Source: a virus
Length of the DNA stretch: 55,324 bases
Direction: 5' to 3' (one strand)
Virus record (IMG/VR): IMGVR_UViG_3300030419_002654
Location: 1-55,324 of that record
Every line of letters starts with the position of its first letter. Position 1 is the stretch's first letter. Shown here piece by piece: positions 5,071-12,569 of the stretch. The position numbers and the translations under genes were made by a program. Below the pieces are notes generated by a model, which did not search any database, was not told the DNA's origin, and saw only the letters and a list, made by a program, of their open reading frames with translations.

Positions 5071-5196
5071 TATATGCGGCCCTGGCAGGTAGGTAAATTT
5101 GATACCGCATACCATATACCTTCTTTGGAATATAGCACGGATCATATGCGGCGTGTTTTGAAATTTTTTCTGAAAAATTTTTTGGTGTGAAAACTG

Positions 5197-5225
5197 TTGA
5201 CTTTAAATCGTCGTTGTTGTATAAT
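5197..5225 (+). promoter_or_regulatory. Early promoter
   Basis: TTGACT (5197-5202) within GTTGACTTTAAATCG, a 17-bp spacer and TATAAT (5220-5225). It likely drives the overlapping gene run 5254-7105. Confidence 0.85.
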
Positions 5226-5253
5226 GGATGCATATTAATTAAGGAGTTTAGTT

Positions 5254-5502
5254 ATGAGTGAAATAGAACATTTAGCAAATATGATTGACAAGTTGATCGA
5301 TAAGGTTGATACGCTTGACAATAAACTTGATACGTTAGAATCTAGTATTGATGATATTAGAATTGAATGCACAAGCACTGAAAGTATGCTAAGTACTATA
5401 GACAGTGAAGTATCTAGTATTTACTCTCAAGTATCTAGTTTAGAAAGTGAGATAACAAGTATCGGATCTACTGTAGATAATATAGACGCGAGGATTGAAT
5501 GA
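5254..5502 (+). CDS. Coiled-coil early protein, 82 residues
   Basis: ATG preceded by TTAAGGAGT. Almost the whole protein is a regular heptad coiled coil with Ile/Leu at a and d positions (IDKLIDKVDTLDNKLDTLES, SEVSSIYSQVSSLESEI). It is acidic and Ser-rich. It resembles trimeric phage coiled coils. Function unknown. The stop overlaps the next start (ATGA). Confidence 0.8.
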   Translation: MSEIEHLANMIDKLIDKVDTLDNKLDTLESSIDDIRIECTSTESMLSTIDSEVSSIYSQVSSLESEITSIGSTVDNIDARIE

Positions 5503-5663
5503 GTAAGCCAGATATTAAAGACACGTTTATCGACGATAGTGGTGTAGTGCATCATATAGATGACTTTAGACCTAGTGAAGATGAAGTGCTACAAGAGGGG
5601 CAGTGCATTTGCGGGGCTTTTGATTGCGACGAAGAATACGCGCATTGGACATCAGGATGGTAG
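5499..5663 (+). CDS. 54-residue Cys-containing early protein
   Basis: The ATG overlaps the upstream stop (ATGA). The protein is acidic with a cysteine cluster CICGAFDC at residues about 36-43 and ends HWTSGW. A small metal site is possible. The next gene starts inside its last codons (ATGGTAG), consistent with a tightly packed operon. No family is recognised. Confidence 0.65.
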   Translation: MSKPDIKDTFIDDSGVVHHIDDFRPSEDEVLQEGQCICGAFDCDEEYAHWTSGW

Positions 5664-5917
5664 AGTCAGTATTCTTAATGTTAACTATTACGGTTTCGAC
5701 TATTGACGAACCTATTGAGTTTGGTATTAGACAGCCGGACATGGTGTCGTGCGTGGCGGAGCTAGATGGGTTTGATGGTGCTCCGTTCAGTTTATTATTT
5801 ATGGGGCAAAGCATTGATATTAAGACTCAGTGTATAGCGCGCCCTATTGCTAACCAGGTTGTCAATAATGGTAAACCTATTAATGTGTTAGTTAAGGCAA
5901 ATTGTGAGACGAAGTAA
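5657..5917 (+). CDS. Hypothetical early protein, 86 residues
   Basis: I chose ATG 5657, which overlaps the upstream stop, rather than the non-ATG codon at 5624. The protein looks all-beta (VFLMLTITVSTIDEPIEFG). The local sequence is richer in G and C than its neighbours. No family is recognised. Confidence 0.6.
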   Translation: MVESVFLMLTITVSTIDEPIEFGIRQPDMVSCVAELDGFDGAPFSLLFMGQSIDIKTQCIARPIANQVVNNGKPINVLVKANCETK

Positions 5918-6284
5918 TCTATTTGATATACCTATGAGAAGAGTAAATATGCTAGGCGAGGATTTAACATTGAAAGAGCAGATGTTGGCTGGCCCTGATG
6001 TATTGTTTCCAGATAGCGATTGGAAAGATGAGAAGAGTGTTGACAATGATAAGTATGGTATGAAAGTTCAACATATGATAGGACCTTTTAGTAATGGTTA
6101 TCAGATGAGTGTTATTAAAGGACCTTTTACAATTGGAGGACCTAGCGGGCTATGGGAGATTGCTCCTATGGATATAGGTAGACATTTTATTGGCCAGGCG
6201 TTGCTTGATTGGGGTGATGATGTTATGGGGAGACTTACACTTGACCAAGTATATGAACAATGTAAATTATTGGAGCAGCTATGA
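5904..6284 (+). CDS. Hypothetical early protein, 126 residues
   Basis: GTG start placed 6 nt after AAGG; an internal ATG at 5934 is an alternative. A region of Gly/Pro-rich turns (MIGPFSNGYQMSVIKGPFTI) is followed by a C-terminal helix. No family is recognised. Its stop overlaps the next ATG. Confidence 0.65.
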   Translation: MRRSNLFDIPMRRVNMLGEDLTLKEQMLAGPDVLFPDSDWKDEKSVDNDKYGMKVQHMIGPFSNGYQMSVIKGPFTIGGPSGLWEIAPMDIGRHFIGQALLDWGDDVMGRLTLDQVYEQCKLLEQL

Positions 6285-6415
6285 CAAGAGCTAGATGGAA
6301 GAAAGGTGTTGCCAAAAGAAGAGCAGGTGCACTAGATAGATTGCTAAAGGTTAAAGAACCTAACGAAAGACAATCAAAAGAAATTGAAGTGTTACAGAAA
6401 AGGATAAATAGATAA
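6281..6415 (+). CDS. 44-residue basic early protein
   Basis: The ATG overlaps the upstream stop (ATGA). It is highly basic (MTRARWKKGVAKRRAGALDR) with a helical tail, like small conserved proteins of marine T4-like phages. Nucleic-acid binding is possible. It is followed two bases later by a membrane-protein gene. Confidence 0.7.
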   Translation: MTRARWKKGVAKRRAGALDRLLKVKEPNERQSKEIEVLQKRINR

Positions 6416-6416
6416 T

Positions 6417-6608
6417 ATGTTAGATTGGATCTACTTAGATTGGTACATAGTATTATTACCTGTAGCTTTCTTACACGGATGGTTTGTTGGTAGAAGTCAT
6501 GGCGTAAGAAAAGGTGCAGCTGATATGTTCGACCACCTATACGATAAAGGAACAAGAGTTAAAGGAAAACAACATACAAAGATTATTGAAATTAGTTTAG
6601 ATGAGTAA
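6417..6608 (+). CDS. Small membrane protein, 63 residues
   Basis: One N-terminal membrane segment (WYIVLLPVAFLHGWFVG, residues about 9-25) is followed by a basic cytoplasmic tail (GVRKGAADMFDHLYDKG). Proteins of this type occur in cyanomyovirus gene strings; the role is unknown. It overlaps the next gene by 8 nt. Confidence 0.75.
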   Translation: MLDWIYLDWYIVLLPVAFLHGWFVGRSHGVRKGAADMFDHLYDKGTRVKGKQHTKIIEISLDE

Positions 6609-6816
6609 TGCGACAAGTAAACCTATACACGAATATAGGTATGAATACAAAGGAAAGCAAAGATGGGCTCAAGTCTATGTTAATGAAGATTCTTTTGATA
6701 TCCATTGTTTTGTGGATAACGTTTTTCAAGGTATAAGAAATATAAAGGGACACAGTGAACTGTATGCAGAGAATGCTGCAGAGAATTTTGTAATGGGATT
6801 ATATGACACCCCGTAA
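6601..6816 (+). CDS. Hypothetical early protein, 71 residues
   Basis: A soluble alpha/beta small protein (YEYKGKQRWAQVYVNEDSFD) with no recognised family. It overlaps both neighbours (8 and 14 nt), which supports translation as part of the 5254-7105 operon. Confidence 0.7.
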   Translation: MSNATSKPIHEYRYEYKGKQRWAQVYVNEDSFDIHCFVDNVFQGIRNIKGHSELYAENAAENFVMGLYDTP

Positions 6817-7105
6817 CCAAGAATTTCATCCAGAAGAAATAGAGAACAGTAAGCGGATATTCAAATCTGCTACTCCCAAGTATACAGCAGACTGGTACAT
6901 TAAATGGGTATCAAGTGTGTTCGTATTAGCGGCCATGTCTATGAGAGGTGTAGAAGGTTATCAATTATATGACCTATATCTTTCTATTGTAGGTATTACA
7001 GGTTGGCTTATAGTATCAGTGTTATGGAAAGACAGAGCATTAATTATACTAAATAGCTTTGGACTTTTGTTCTTATTAAGAACATTGTTCACTACATTAA
7101 CTTAA
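6803..7105 (+). CDS. Membrane protein with about three TM segments
   Basis: A 100-residue protein. WYIKWVSSVFVLAAMSMRGV, a central segment around LYLSIVGITGWLIVSVLW, and a C-terminal ILNSFGLLFLLRTLF are hydrophobic. The WYIKW...WKDRAL pattern resembles a small membrane family common in marine bacteria and their phages (DUF6552-like, from memory). It is the last gene of the 5254 operon. Function unknown. Confidence 0.75.
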   Translation: MTPRNQEFHPEEIENSKRIFKSATPKYTADWYIKWVSSVFVLAAMSMRGVEGYQLYDLYLSIVGITGWLIVSVLWKDRALIILNSFGLLFLLRTLFTTLT

Positions 7106-7129
7106 AAGAGATTTATTTTAGGAGACAAA

Positions 7130-8176
7130 ATGGCTGGATTATTATACCAGGGTGATTGGTTAAATCACCATACCAAGATGATCAGCGAAGGATTTAAAGT
7201 TGATCATATCATAGCAGACGTACCTTCGTTCGAAGGAAGATGGCTTGGACTACATGGACCACAAGGTCATGGTACTATTAGAGACTTAGTATCAGCAACG
7301 TGTGTCGCAGCTGAAAAGATGATTGACAATGCAGACGGAACATTAACTATTTCGTGTACTGGTATTGCTCAAGAAAAATTAAACGAATGGGTTAGCACTC
7401 AAGGAGATGACGGTTGGGAATTAATACCTGACAGTACATACGCAATGTTTAGACCTTATATTAGGCTAACAGAATCTAACAAACATTTTTGGGGAAGGAG
7501 AGACGACTGGACTTTCGTACAAACATTTAGAAAGAAAGGTTCATCAGTGACTTTAAATAGAGCTGGATGGCCAGGAAGTACAGCACACGCTAACGCATTT
7601 GATGACTTTCCAATGCCAGCATCAATGAATGATGTTGAAATGTCAGCTTTCAGATCACCATATCATAAAGGTGAGCATGCAGCTAAAGAAAGACAGAAGT
7701 GGTTAGGTAAGCACGGTATCTCTTATGAAGAGGTAGAAAGACTTGACGGAGTTAAAGTTGTAAGTCAATTAGGTTCAGGTGCTCACTTCACTGATGGATA
7801 TATTGTACAGTTTAGTACAGATCCAAAAGACTGGTATCACATTACAAAAAGAATAACACAAATAATGGAGCTTGGTCTTACTACACAGATTAAAGAAATG
7901 TTTGAGAACAATACTCACAGAGGTTGTAGACAATTAGCAGGTGGTAATCATAAACACGTTATGTTTTCTATGTTCCAACTTGCTATTCATACAAAGAAAG
8001 GTGATAAAGTGTTAGATCCTTTCTGCGGAATGGGATCAATGGGAGCAGCATGTGCTATAATGGGAAGAGACTTTGTCGGTGTTGAAATGAACAAGACAAG
8101 AAAAGACATTGCACAGAATGCATTTGACGAACTACTACTACAGGCAAATATAGAGAACGGAGTCTCTGGAAGTTGA
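7130..8176 (+). CDS. DNA methyltransferase, beta-class layout
   Basis: A 348-residue protein. The catalytic region is N-terminal (ADVPS at residues 29-33, in place of the usual D/N-P-P-Y/F). The AdoMet-binding motif I is C-terminal (DPFCGMGSMGAA, about residue 296) followed by VGVEMN. This IV-before-I order is that of beta-class N6-adenine or N4-cytosine methyltransferases. Motif IV is degenerate (DVPS), so activity or target base is uncertain. A modification role in avoiding restriction is the family expectation. RBS TAGGAG; an early promoter follows the stop. Confidence 0.85.
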   Translation: MAGLLYQGDWLNHHTKMISEGFKVDHIIADVPSFEGRWLGLHGPQGHGTIRDLVSATCVAAEKMIDNADGTLTISCTGIAQEKLNEWVSTQGDDGWELIPDSTYAMFRPYIRLTESNKHFWGRRDDWTFVQTFRKKGSSVTLNRAGWPGSTAHANAFDDFPMPASMNDVEMSAFRSPYHKGEHAAKERQKWLGKHGISYEEVERLDGVKVVSQLGSGAHFTDGYIVQFSTDPKDWYHITKRITQIMELGLTTQIKEMFENNTHRGCRQLAGGNHKHVMFSMFQLAIHTKKGDKVLDPFCGMGSMGAACAIMGRDFVGVEMNKTRKDIAQNAFDELLLQANIENGVSGS

Positions 8177-8201
8177 CTTTAGTTAGTAAATAAAGTATAA
8201 T
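8173..8201 (+). promoter_or_regulatory. Early promoter of rpsU
   Basis: TTGACT (8173-8178), a 17-bp spacer and TATAAT (8196-8201). The rpsU ATG is at 8214, so the expected transcript start leaves a leader of only about 5-6 nt. Confidence 0.85.
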
Positions 8202-8213
8202 ATACATTACATT

Positions 8214-8450
8214 ATGCCAAGAGTGACACCAAAATACAAACAAGAACCGTTTGATAAAATGTTAAGGCGCTTTCGCAACCAATGCGAACGCGCTGGCATT
8301 GTTAAGCGCGTACGTGAAAAAGAATTCTACGTTAAACCTAATCAAAAGAAACACAAAAAGAATCAAGAGATAAAACGCACTCGCGAGAACAACGCTCGTA
8401 AAGAATTAGCAGCAGAACAAAGAAGAAGACAACAATCGCATTGGAGATAG
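8214..8450 (+). CDS. rpsU: Ribosomal protein bS21, phage-encoded
   Basis: A 78-residue basic protein with the bS21 core EPFDKMLRRFRNQCERAG, then REKEFYVKP and a long basic helix, collinear with E. coli S21. bS21 sits near the mRNA exit and anti-Shine-Dalgarno region of the 30S subunit. Phage copies are known in T4-like pelagiphages and are thought to replace host S21. No ribosome binding site is visible and the promoter is only 12 nt upstream, so translation may be leaderless or nearly so. The next gene starts 1 nt after the stop. Confidence 0.95.
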   Translation: MPRVTPKYKQEPFDKMLRRFRNQCERAGIVKRVREKEFYVKPNQKKHKKNQEIKRTRENNARKELAAEQRRRQQSHWR

Positions 8451-8451
8451 T

Positions 8452-9090
8452 ATGGTAAAAATATTTGAAGAAGATAAGCCTCATCTATCAGGACGATCTG
8501 ATATATTAAATGACGTCAACAAGGATGAGAATTTAAACCAATCACTAGAAAGTTCAAGAGGAACACAAAGAAAAAGCTACGGATACTTTCTAGCAATACA
8601 AAACTTCTTTGAGACCCAACAAGAGATACATGATCTATGGCAAAAGAATAGAGAGATGGTAGACTACATTGCTAACGAAGTTGGTTATTGGAATGAAGAA
8701 ACTCTAAACTTTAATATAGATTGGAATGATTATACATTCCATTCGCTCGAAGGATTCGAAGCTGACATTAAAGATAACCCTAAGCCAGTACATTCAATAC
8801 ATGCAAGAAATTTAGGACAGACTTGTGCTAAGTGGACTGCTATTGTTAACTGTAGTGGTAGAGATGACATTCAAGGCGGAGAATTAATTTTTAGAGATTG
8901 GAAAGATCCAGCAAGAAGAGATAACTATGGCAAGGCAGTAGGTGATGATGAAACCTGTCAACCACAATGGATTAATGAACTAGGAACATTAATAATATTT
9001 CCTAGTATAGGAGCTCACGGTCACCAGCTAGTAGTATCAGGTGGCTTTAGAAGAGTGCAATTAGATTTTAAAGGACCTTCATTCAAATGA
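8452..9090 (+). CDS. 2OG-Fe(II) oxygenase-like protein, degenerate
   Basis: A 212-residue protein whose C-terminal half has the double-stranded beta-helix pattern of 2-oxoglutarate/Fe(II) dioxygenases: GGELIFRDW, LGTLIIFPS, then GHQLVVSGGFRRVQLDFKGP with the distal His and the 2OG-binding Arg. The proximal HxD is not clear (HAR is seen), so catalysis is uncertain. It is structurally parallel to the better-preserved oxygenase at 9542. The substrate is unknown. Confidence 0.65.
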   Translation: MVKIFEEDKPHLSGRSDILNDVNKDENLNQSLESSRGTQRKSYGYFLAIQNFFETQQEIHDLWQKNREMVDYIANEVGYWNEETLNFNIDWNDYTFHSLEGFEADIKDNPKPVHSIHARNLGQTCAKWTAIVNCSGRDDIQGGELIFRDWKDPARRDNYGKAVGDDETCQPQWINELGTLIIFPSIGAHGHQLVVSGGFRRVQLDFKGPSFK

Positions 9091-9257
9091 TAAACATAAA
9101 CATAGACGTACCACTAACTATAGAAGATCAAGATGCATTACAAGAACTTTATGTTCGCCAAGGTGATGGATTGACCTTTGGTGAGTTTTGTAAGAAAATA
9201 CTTCAGCAAGAAATTCGCTGGGCATTAGATAATAGTATAAAACATGGGACAACATAG
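9087..9257 (+). CDS. 56-residue hypothetical protein
   Basis: The ATG overlaps the preceding stop (ATGA) and the 3' end overlaps the next gene by 14 nt. Sequence MININIDVPLTIEDQDALQE is followed by a helix with Cys. No family is recognised. Gene packing and normal codon use support it. Confidence 0.65.
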   Translation: MININIDVPLTIEDQDALQELYVRQGDGLTFGEFCKKILQQEIRWALDNSIKHGTT

Positions 9258-9558
9258 AGACAAGGTAGAATACCAAGCACTTAAACTAGATGCAGAAGAG
9301 TGGGCTAAAGGTATTAAACAAATACACGTACATCAATTAACTTCTTTATGGTATGAAACTAAAGAGAGCATTAAGGACCTAGAAGAAGGTCATGTCACAG
9401 ACACAATATATAATGATGGCCGTATAGAGAGATCTCAAAACGGCAAAGTAATTAGAACTTTCGGTGATGTGCTAACAGGAGAAGACTTAGTACACGAGTA
9501 TGGAAAGTATAATTTAGTTGGTAAAAACTGGGCTCAATTGTATGACGTCACCACCTGA
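9244..9558 (+). CDS. Hypothetical protein, 104 residues
   Basis: A soluble charged protein, helical at the N terminus (ALKLDAEEWAKGIKQIHVHQ) with a beta-hairpin NDGRIERSQNGKVI. No family is recognised. Its end overlaps the start of the next oxygenase by 17 nt. Confidence 0.7.
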   Translation: MGQHRDKVEYQALKLDAEEWAKGIKQIHVHQLTSLWYETKESIKDLEEGHVTDTIYNDGRIERSQNGKVIRTFGDVLTGEDLVHEYGKYNLVGKNWAQLYDVTT

Positions 9559-10156
9559 AGTATTAGATAATTGCATTTATATTTTTAAAAACCTTCTTAC
9601 AGAACAAGAGTGTGATGAGATAATACAGCACTTTGATTCAATACAATCTAAACAAGCAACAGTTGTTGATTATAATTTTACAAACAACAAAGGAAACACT
9701 TCCCACACCGACCGTCAAGACCATTCATACAGAAAAGGTTCAGTAAAGTTTTCAAAAGATATTCCTAATGTAGAAAAAGCATTAATGGCAATGGAGTTCG
9801 TTGCTAGTGACACAGGTATAGTATTAACTCAAGATATGGTTGACTTTCAATTAGGAATATATGATAATGTAGGTGATTACTTTAGTTGGCATCCAGATCA
9901 TAAAGTGCAAGCAGCTACGTTTTATCAACAAGTTAGAAAGCTCTCTGCATCATTACAACTTACTGATCCTACAGAGTATCAAGGATGTGAATTGCAAGTA
10001 AGAACAGAAGAAGTGTCTGGTAGAAGTTATACGTGCTCTAAGAAGAAAGGAGACTTTATAGTATTTCCTTCTTGGCTAAGTCACAGAGTAACAAAGTTAG
10101 AAAGCGGACACAGAGATTCATTAGTGTTATGGTACAAAGGACCTGAATCAAGATGA
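9542..10156 (+). CDS. Prolyl-4-hydroxylase-type 2OG-Fe(II) oxygenase
   Basis: I chose ATG 9542 (MTSPPEVLDN); a TTG at 9518 is less likely. The domain shows the Fe(II) triad as HPD (in FSWHPDHK) and a distal His in SHRV, with a downstream Arg (HRDSLVLW) for 2-oxoglutarate. PKHD/P4H-like phage enzymes hydroxylate proteins or small molecules; this substrate is unknown. The stop overlaps the denV start. Confidence 0.85.
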   Translation: MTSPPEVLDNCIYIFKNLLTEQECDEIIQHFDSIQSKQATVVDYNFTNNKGNTSHTDRQDHSYRKGSVKFSKDIPNVEKALMAMEFVASDTGIVLTQDMVDFQLGIYDNVGDYFSWHPDHKVQAATFYQQVRKLSASLQLTDPTEYQGCELQVRTEEVSGRSYTCSKKKGDFIVFPSWLSHRVTKLESGHRDSLVLWYKGPESR

Positions 10157-10563
10157 CAAGAATTAATATAATACCAACATCAGAGTTAGCAGACCAACAT
10201 TTGGTTGCTGAGTATAGAGAACTATTCATGGTTGGTAGTGCATTAGTAAGAACTCTCAAATCTAAAAATGCTGCTAAAACACTCAGTTCGCTACCAGAAA
10301 AATACACATTAAACACTGGACACGTAAAATTCTTTTACAATAAAGGCAAATACCTCCATAAAAGATACAAAGAACTTATTGCTGAAATGAAAGCAAGAGG
10401 TATGAATCCAGATCCGGAACGCAAGTTTAAAAGAGAACAATGGCCAGACATTTTATATAATGATTGGACACCTTCACCAGAAGAACAATTGATAGTTCGT
10501 CAAAGAATTCAAGAGCGAATTGACCAGAAACCTGACTGGTATAGATGGACAAAAACAAGTTGA
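10153..10563 (+). CDS. denV: Pyrimidine dimer DNA glycosylase (T4 endonuclease V)
   Basis: Collinear with T4 DenV: MTRIN...TSELADQHLVAEYREL at the N terminus, then GHVKFFYNKGKYL and the C-terminal RIQERIDQKPDWYRW. The catalytic N-terminal Thr2 (Schiff base after Met removal), Arg3, Arg22 and Glu23 are present. The 136-residue length matches T4 (138). It repairs UV-induced cyclobutane dimers in the phage genome, which suits a surface-ocean phage. Confidence 0.96.
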   Translation: MTRINIIPTSELADQHLVAEYRELFMVGSALVRTLKSKNAAKTLSSLPEKYTLNTGHVKFFYNKGKYLHKRYKELIAEMKARGMNPDPERKFKREQWPDILYNDWTPSPEEQLIVRQRIQERIDQKPDWYRWTKTS

Positions 10564-10588
10564 CTTTCGTCAAGATTCAAGGTATAAT
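10560..10588 (+). promoter_or_regulatory. Early promoter
   Basis: TTGACT (10560-10565) overlaps the denV stop, with a 17-bp spacer and TATAAT (10583-10588). Confidence 0.85.
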
Positions 10589-10599
10589 ATATAAGTACG

Positions 10600-10619
10600 A
10601 ATGATCTAAGAAGATCATT
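10600..10619 (+). other. 5' leader hairpin
   Basis: AATGATCTAAGAAGATCATT forms a perfect 8-bp stem with an AAGA loop, about where transcription from the 10560 promoter would begin. It may protect the transcript 5' end. Confidence 0.6.
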
Positions 10620-10656
10620 TAAAATTATAATTTAATTTAATAAATTTAAGGAAACT

Positions 10657-10836
10657 ATGACCACTACTGCGCTTCGGGCAGTGAAGTTCGTAGGAAGTAG
10701 AATTGACAAATTTAGAGATAATCAATCCTTAAGCGATTTCGGAAAGAGCGTTGAAGAAGTACTAAAATTCGGGCTATACCTATTCGGACCGATCCTGCTC
10801 CCATGGCTAATAATATATCTTGAAGGTCTTAACTAA
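10657..10836 (+). CDS. Small membrane protein, 59 residues
   Basis: ATG preceded by TAAGGAAAC. A basic amphipathic N-terminal half (RAVKFVGSRIDKFRD) is followed by one membrane segment (FGLYLFGPILLPWLIIYL). It is downstream of a strong early promoter with a structured leader. Codon use is richer in C and G than neighbours (ACC ACT ACT GCG). Function unknown. Confidence 0.7.
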   Translation: MTTTALRAVKFVGSRIDKFRDNQSLSDFGKSVEEVLKFGLYLFGPILLPWLIIYLEGLN

Positions 10837-10854
10837 TAGTTGAGGGGGATAACT

Positions 10855-11115
10855 ATGAAAAAACTATTCGCAATAGCAGTTTGCTGCATGTTCGTTGGAA
10901 ACGTATTTGCCGACGATTGGAGAATGAAAAAATACGACATTAACAGTGACGGTTCAGTCACTCACCAAGAACTACTTGACAAAGGATGCAAATTAAGAGC
11001 AGGTCTCTTTAAGCATGCTGATAAAAGTGGTGACGGTGTCTTATCTCAAAAGGAGCTGAGAAAAGGTTCTACATATCTGTTAAGCAGATGCCCAAAGACT
11101 AGAATCAGAGGGTAA
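10855..11115 (+). CDS. Exported EF-hand calcium-binding protein
   Basis: I chose ATG 10855 with GAGGGGG upstream. Residues 1-19 form a Sec signal peptide (KKLFAIAVCCMFVGNVFA) with cleavage after VFA. Two EF-hand loops follow: DINSDGSVTHQE and DKSGDGVLSQKE, with acidic residues at positions 1, 3, 5 and 12. The mature protein is short (about 67 residues) with two Cys, possibly a disulfide in the periplasm. A periplasmic Ca2+-sensing or Ca2+-binding role is inferred; a phage role is not known to me. Confidence 0.85.
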   Translation: MKKLFAIAVCCMFVGNVFADDWRMKKYDINSDGSVTHQELLDKGCKLRAGLFKHADKSGDGVLSQKELRKGSTYLLSRCPKTRIRG

Positions 11116-11214
11116 ATGAAACGCTATACGAACAGAGAAATACAAGAAGGGCTTGAACTAGCTTGTCTAATATCTCTGTTCGTATTAACAGTTGTATCAA
11201 TGGGACTTGCGTGA
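11116..11214 (+). CDS. 32-residue membrane microprotein
   Basis: The ATG directly follows the EF-hand stop codon. A charged N terminus (MKRYTNREIQEGLE) precedes one membrane helix (LACLISLFVLTVVSMGL). The stop overlaps the next GTG start (GTGA), supporting coupled translation. Function unknown. Confidence 0.6.
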   Translation: MKRYTNREIQEGLELACLISLFVLTVVSMGLA

Positions 11215-11333
11215 AACTAGATGATATAGAAAACATCCATCCAATGAGACAGATTTTCTATGCGTCAATAATACAGGTTTGTGTATTTGGTTTTATGATG
11301 TTAGCCTTTTGGACCATAGATTTGTTTGTATAA
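11211..11333 (+). CDS. 40-residue membrane microprotein
   Basis: GTG start in a GTGA overlap with the previous stop. One membrane helix (YASIIQVCVFGFMMLAFW). Its TAA stop lies inside the late promoter TATAAATA (11329-11336), so the early and late units are fused without a gap. Confidence 0.6.
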   Translation: MKLDDIENIHPMRQIFYASIIQVCVFGFMMLAFWTIDLFV

Positions 11334-11336
11334 ATA
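11329..11336 (+). promoter_or_regulatory. T4-type late promoter
   Basis: A perfect TATAAATA, with the ATG of the next gene beginning 5 nt after its last base. Confidence 0.85.
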
Positions 11337-11341
11337 CTTCT

Positions 11342-11686
11342 ATGGCGACTAGAAACTACATTCAAACAGCGGCACCTTATGCCACAATTAATTCAACATG
11401 CTTTGTTGCATCTATACAAAAAAGCAGAGTTGGACCTAAATTACTTATTCCTGTCTATATACCTCCAGGCAAAACAGTCCCATCTAAACAAAACGATATA
11501 ATGAGAATGATTGAGGGAATAGCTGCAACTGAGGACGGAACAAAACCACTTAGTGAGATTCATTCTGATGCCTTTGAAATGTCATTTGCCAAAGGAGAAA
11601 ACGGGTCATGTATAGATGGCGCGAGAGCAGATTATGAACACGCTCAATCAGAATTGGATGCAGAAGTAGAAACGGTGAGCTTCTAA
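11342..11686 (+). CDS. Late protein of unknown function, 114 residues
   Basis: ATG 11342 lies 5 nt after a perfect late promoter, so an upstream TTG at 11279 would put codons into the promoter and is rejected. Residues 1-60 look beta-rich (YATINSTCFVASIQKSRVGP, KLLIPVYIPPG). Late timing suggests a virion or assembly role. It overlaps the next gene by one base. No family is recognised. Confidence 0.75.
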   Translation: MATRNYIQTAAPYATINSTCFVASIQKSRVGPKLLIPVYIPPGKTVPSKQNDIMRMIEGIAATEDGTKPLSEIHSDAFEMSFAKGENGSCIDGARADYEHAQSELDAEVETVSF

Positions 11687-12567
11687 TGGGTATTAGAAAC
11701 AGCGATCACGCAGCACAATATGGAGTATTAATTCACTCTTTGGAAGTTGCAGGACCACATGTGCAATGGACTGCTCCAATGGAACCAATACCTGGCACAA
11801 AGATATCAAGAACAGATTCAGGCTGGGTTAAGCAGCCATGGAGATGCATATTACAAGCAGGTGGATTAAGAGAATGCAAAGTAGCGTATGGTCCAGCTAA
11901 AGCTCAAGAGTTTAGAAATTTCTTAAACTCTACTCCAGCTCAAATGCACATGTCTAGTGAGTTTGGAAATGACTCTACAGGTTTAACACACGGCGCTCTT
12001 CAAAGATTGTTTACAATAAACAAAATAGACGGAAAGGCTGGGATCCCAGAAGCATATAAAGATAAGAAATACAGCGAGTTATTAGAATTTGATGACACAG
12101 ATTATACCGTGACATGGACTCAAGACTGGTCTTTGGGCGGTGATGGTGTAAAAGAAAGAATAAAGAGTTTAGGTATTTTAGATAAAAATAGCTTCTTCAA
12201 GAATCCAATGCCAGGCATCATTCCTAGTATGCCGTTACGTAATAGATGGAACGCAGACGATAAGGCAACTAACTGGGGAAGATCAAATCCATCTAACATT
12301 TTTTGTTGCACATTCTGGCCACATAATTTAACAACATACGATCAATTATATAAAAACTGGGGACAGTGTGGATACATTAAATTCACAGGCGAAGAGTTAG
12401 AGATTCCTAAAAGAGGAACAAAAGACATCATCTTCGTTTCTTCAGCAGTCACAAAAATGAATAAAGACTTTGAAATAGGTCCTGGAAGACCTTACGAGTT
12501 GAAGTCAGATAGAGTGACACTCACTGCTCCAAATTCCGCGATCATAATACATCTTTATCAGAAATAA
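11686..12567 (+). CDS. Late protein of unknown function, 293 residues
   Basis: Coupled to the previous gene (TAATG). It is Trp- and Pro-rich with many turns (HVQWTAPMEPIPGTKI, NRWNADDKATNWGRSNPS) and no signal peptide or membrane segment. From late timing it is likely a structural or host-surface-related protein. No family is recognised. Confidence 0.75.
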   Translation: MGIRNSDHAAQYGVLIHSLEVAGPHVQWTAPMEPIPGTKISRTDSGWVKQPWRCILQAGGLRECKVAYGPAKAQEFRNFLNSTPAQMHMSSEFGNDSTGLTHGALQRLFTINKIDGKAGIPEAYKDKKYSELLEFDDTDYTVTWTQDWSLGGDGVKERIKSLGILDKNSFFKNPMPGIIPSMPLRNRWNADDKATNWGRSNPSNIFCCTFWPHNLTTYDQLYKNWGQCGYIKFTGEELEIPKRGTKDIIFVSSAVTKMNKDFEIGPGRPYELKSDRVTLTAPNSAIIIHLYQK

Positions 12568-12569
12568 AT

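Noticed and set aside
5003-5233. Leftward 76-codon frame
   Set aside because: It crosses two hairpins and the 5197 promoter region and has no ribosome binding site.
6408-6415. GATAAATA as a late promoter before the 6417 gene
   Set aside because: Spacing does not follow the 5-nt rule exactly, it lies within an early operon, and the bases are explained by the C-terminal codons of the upstream gene.
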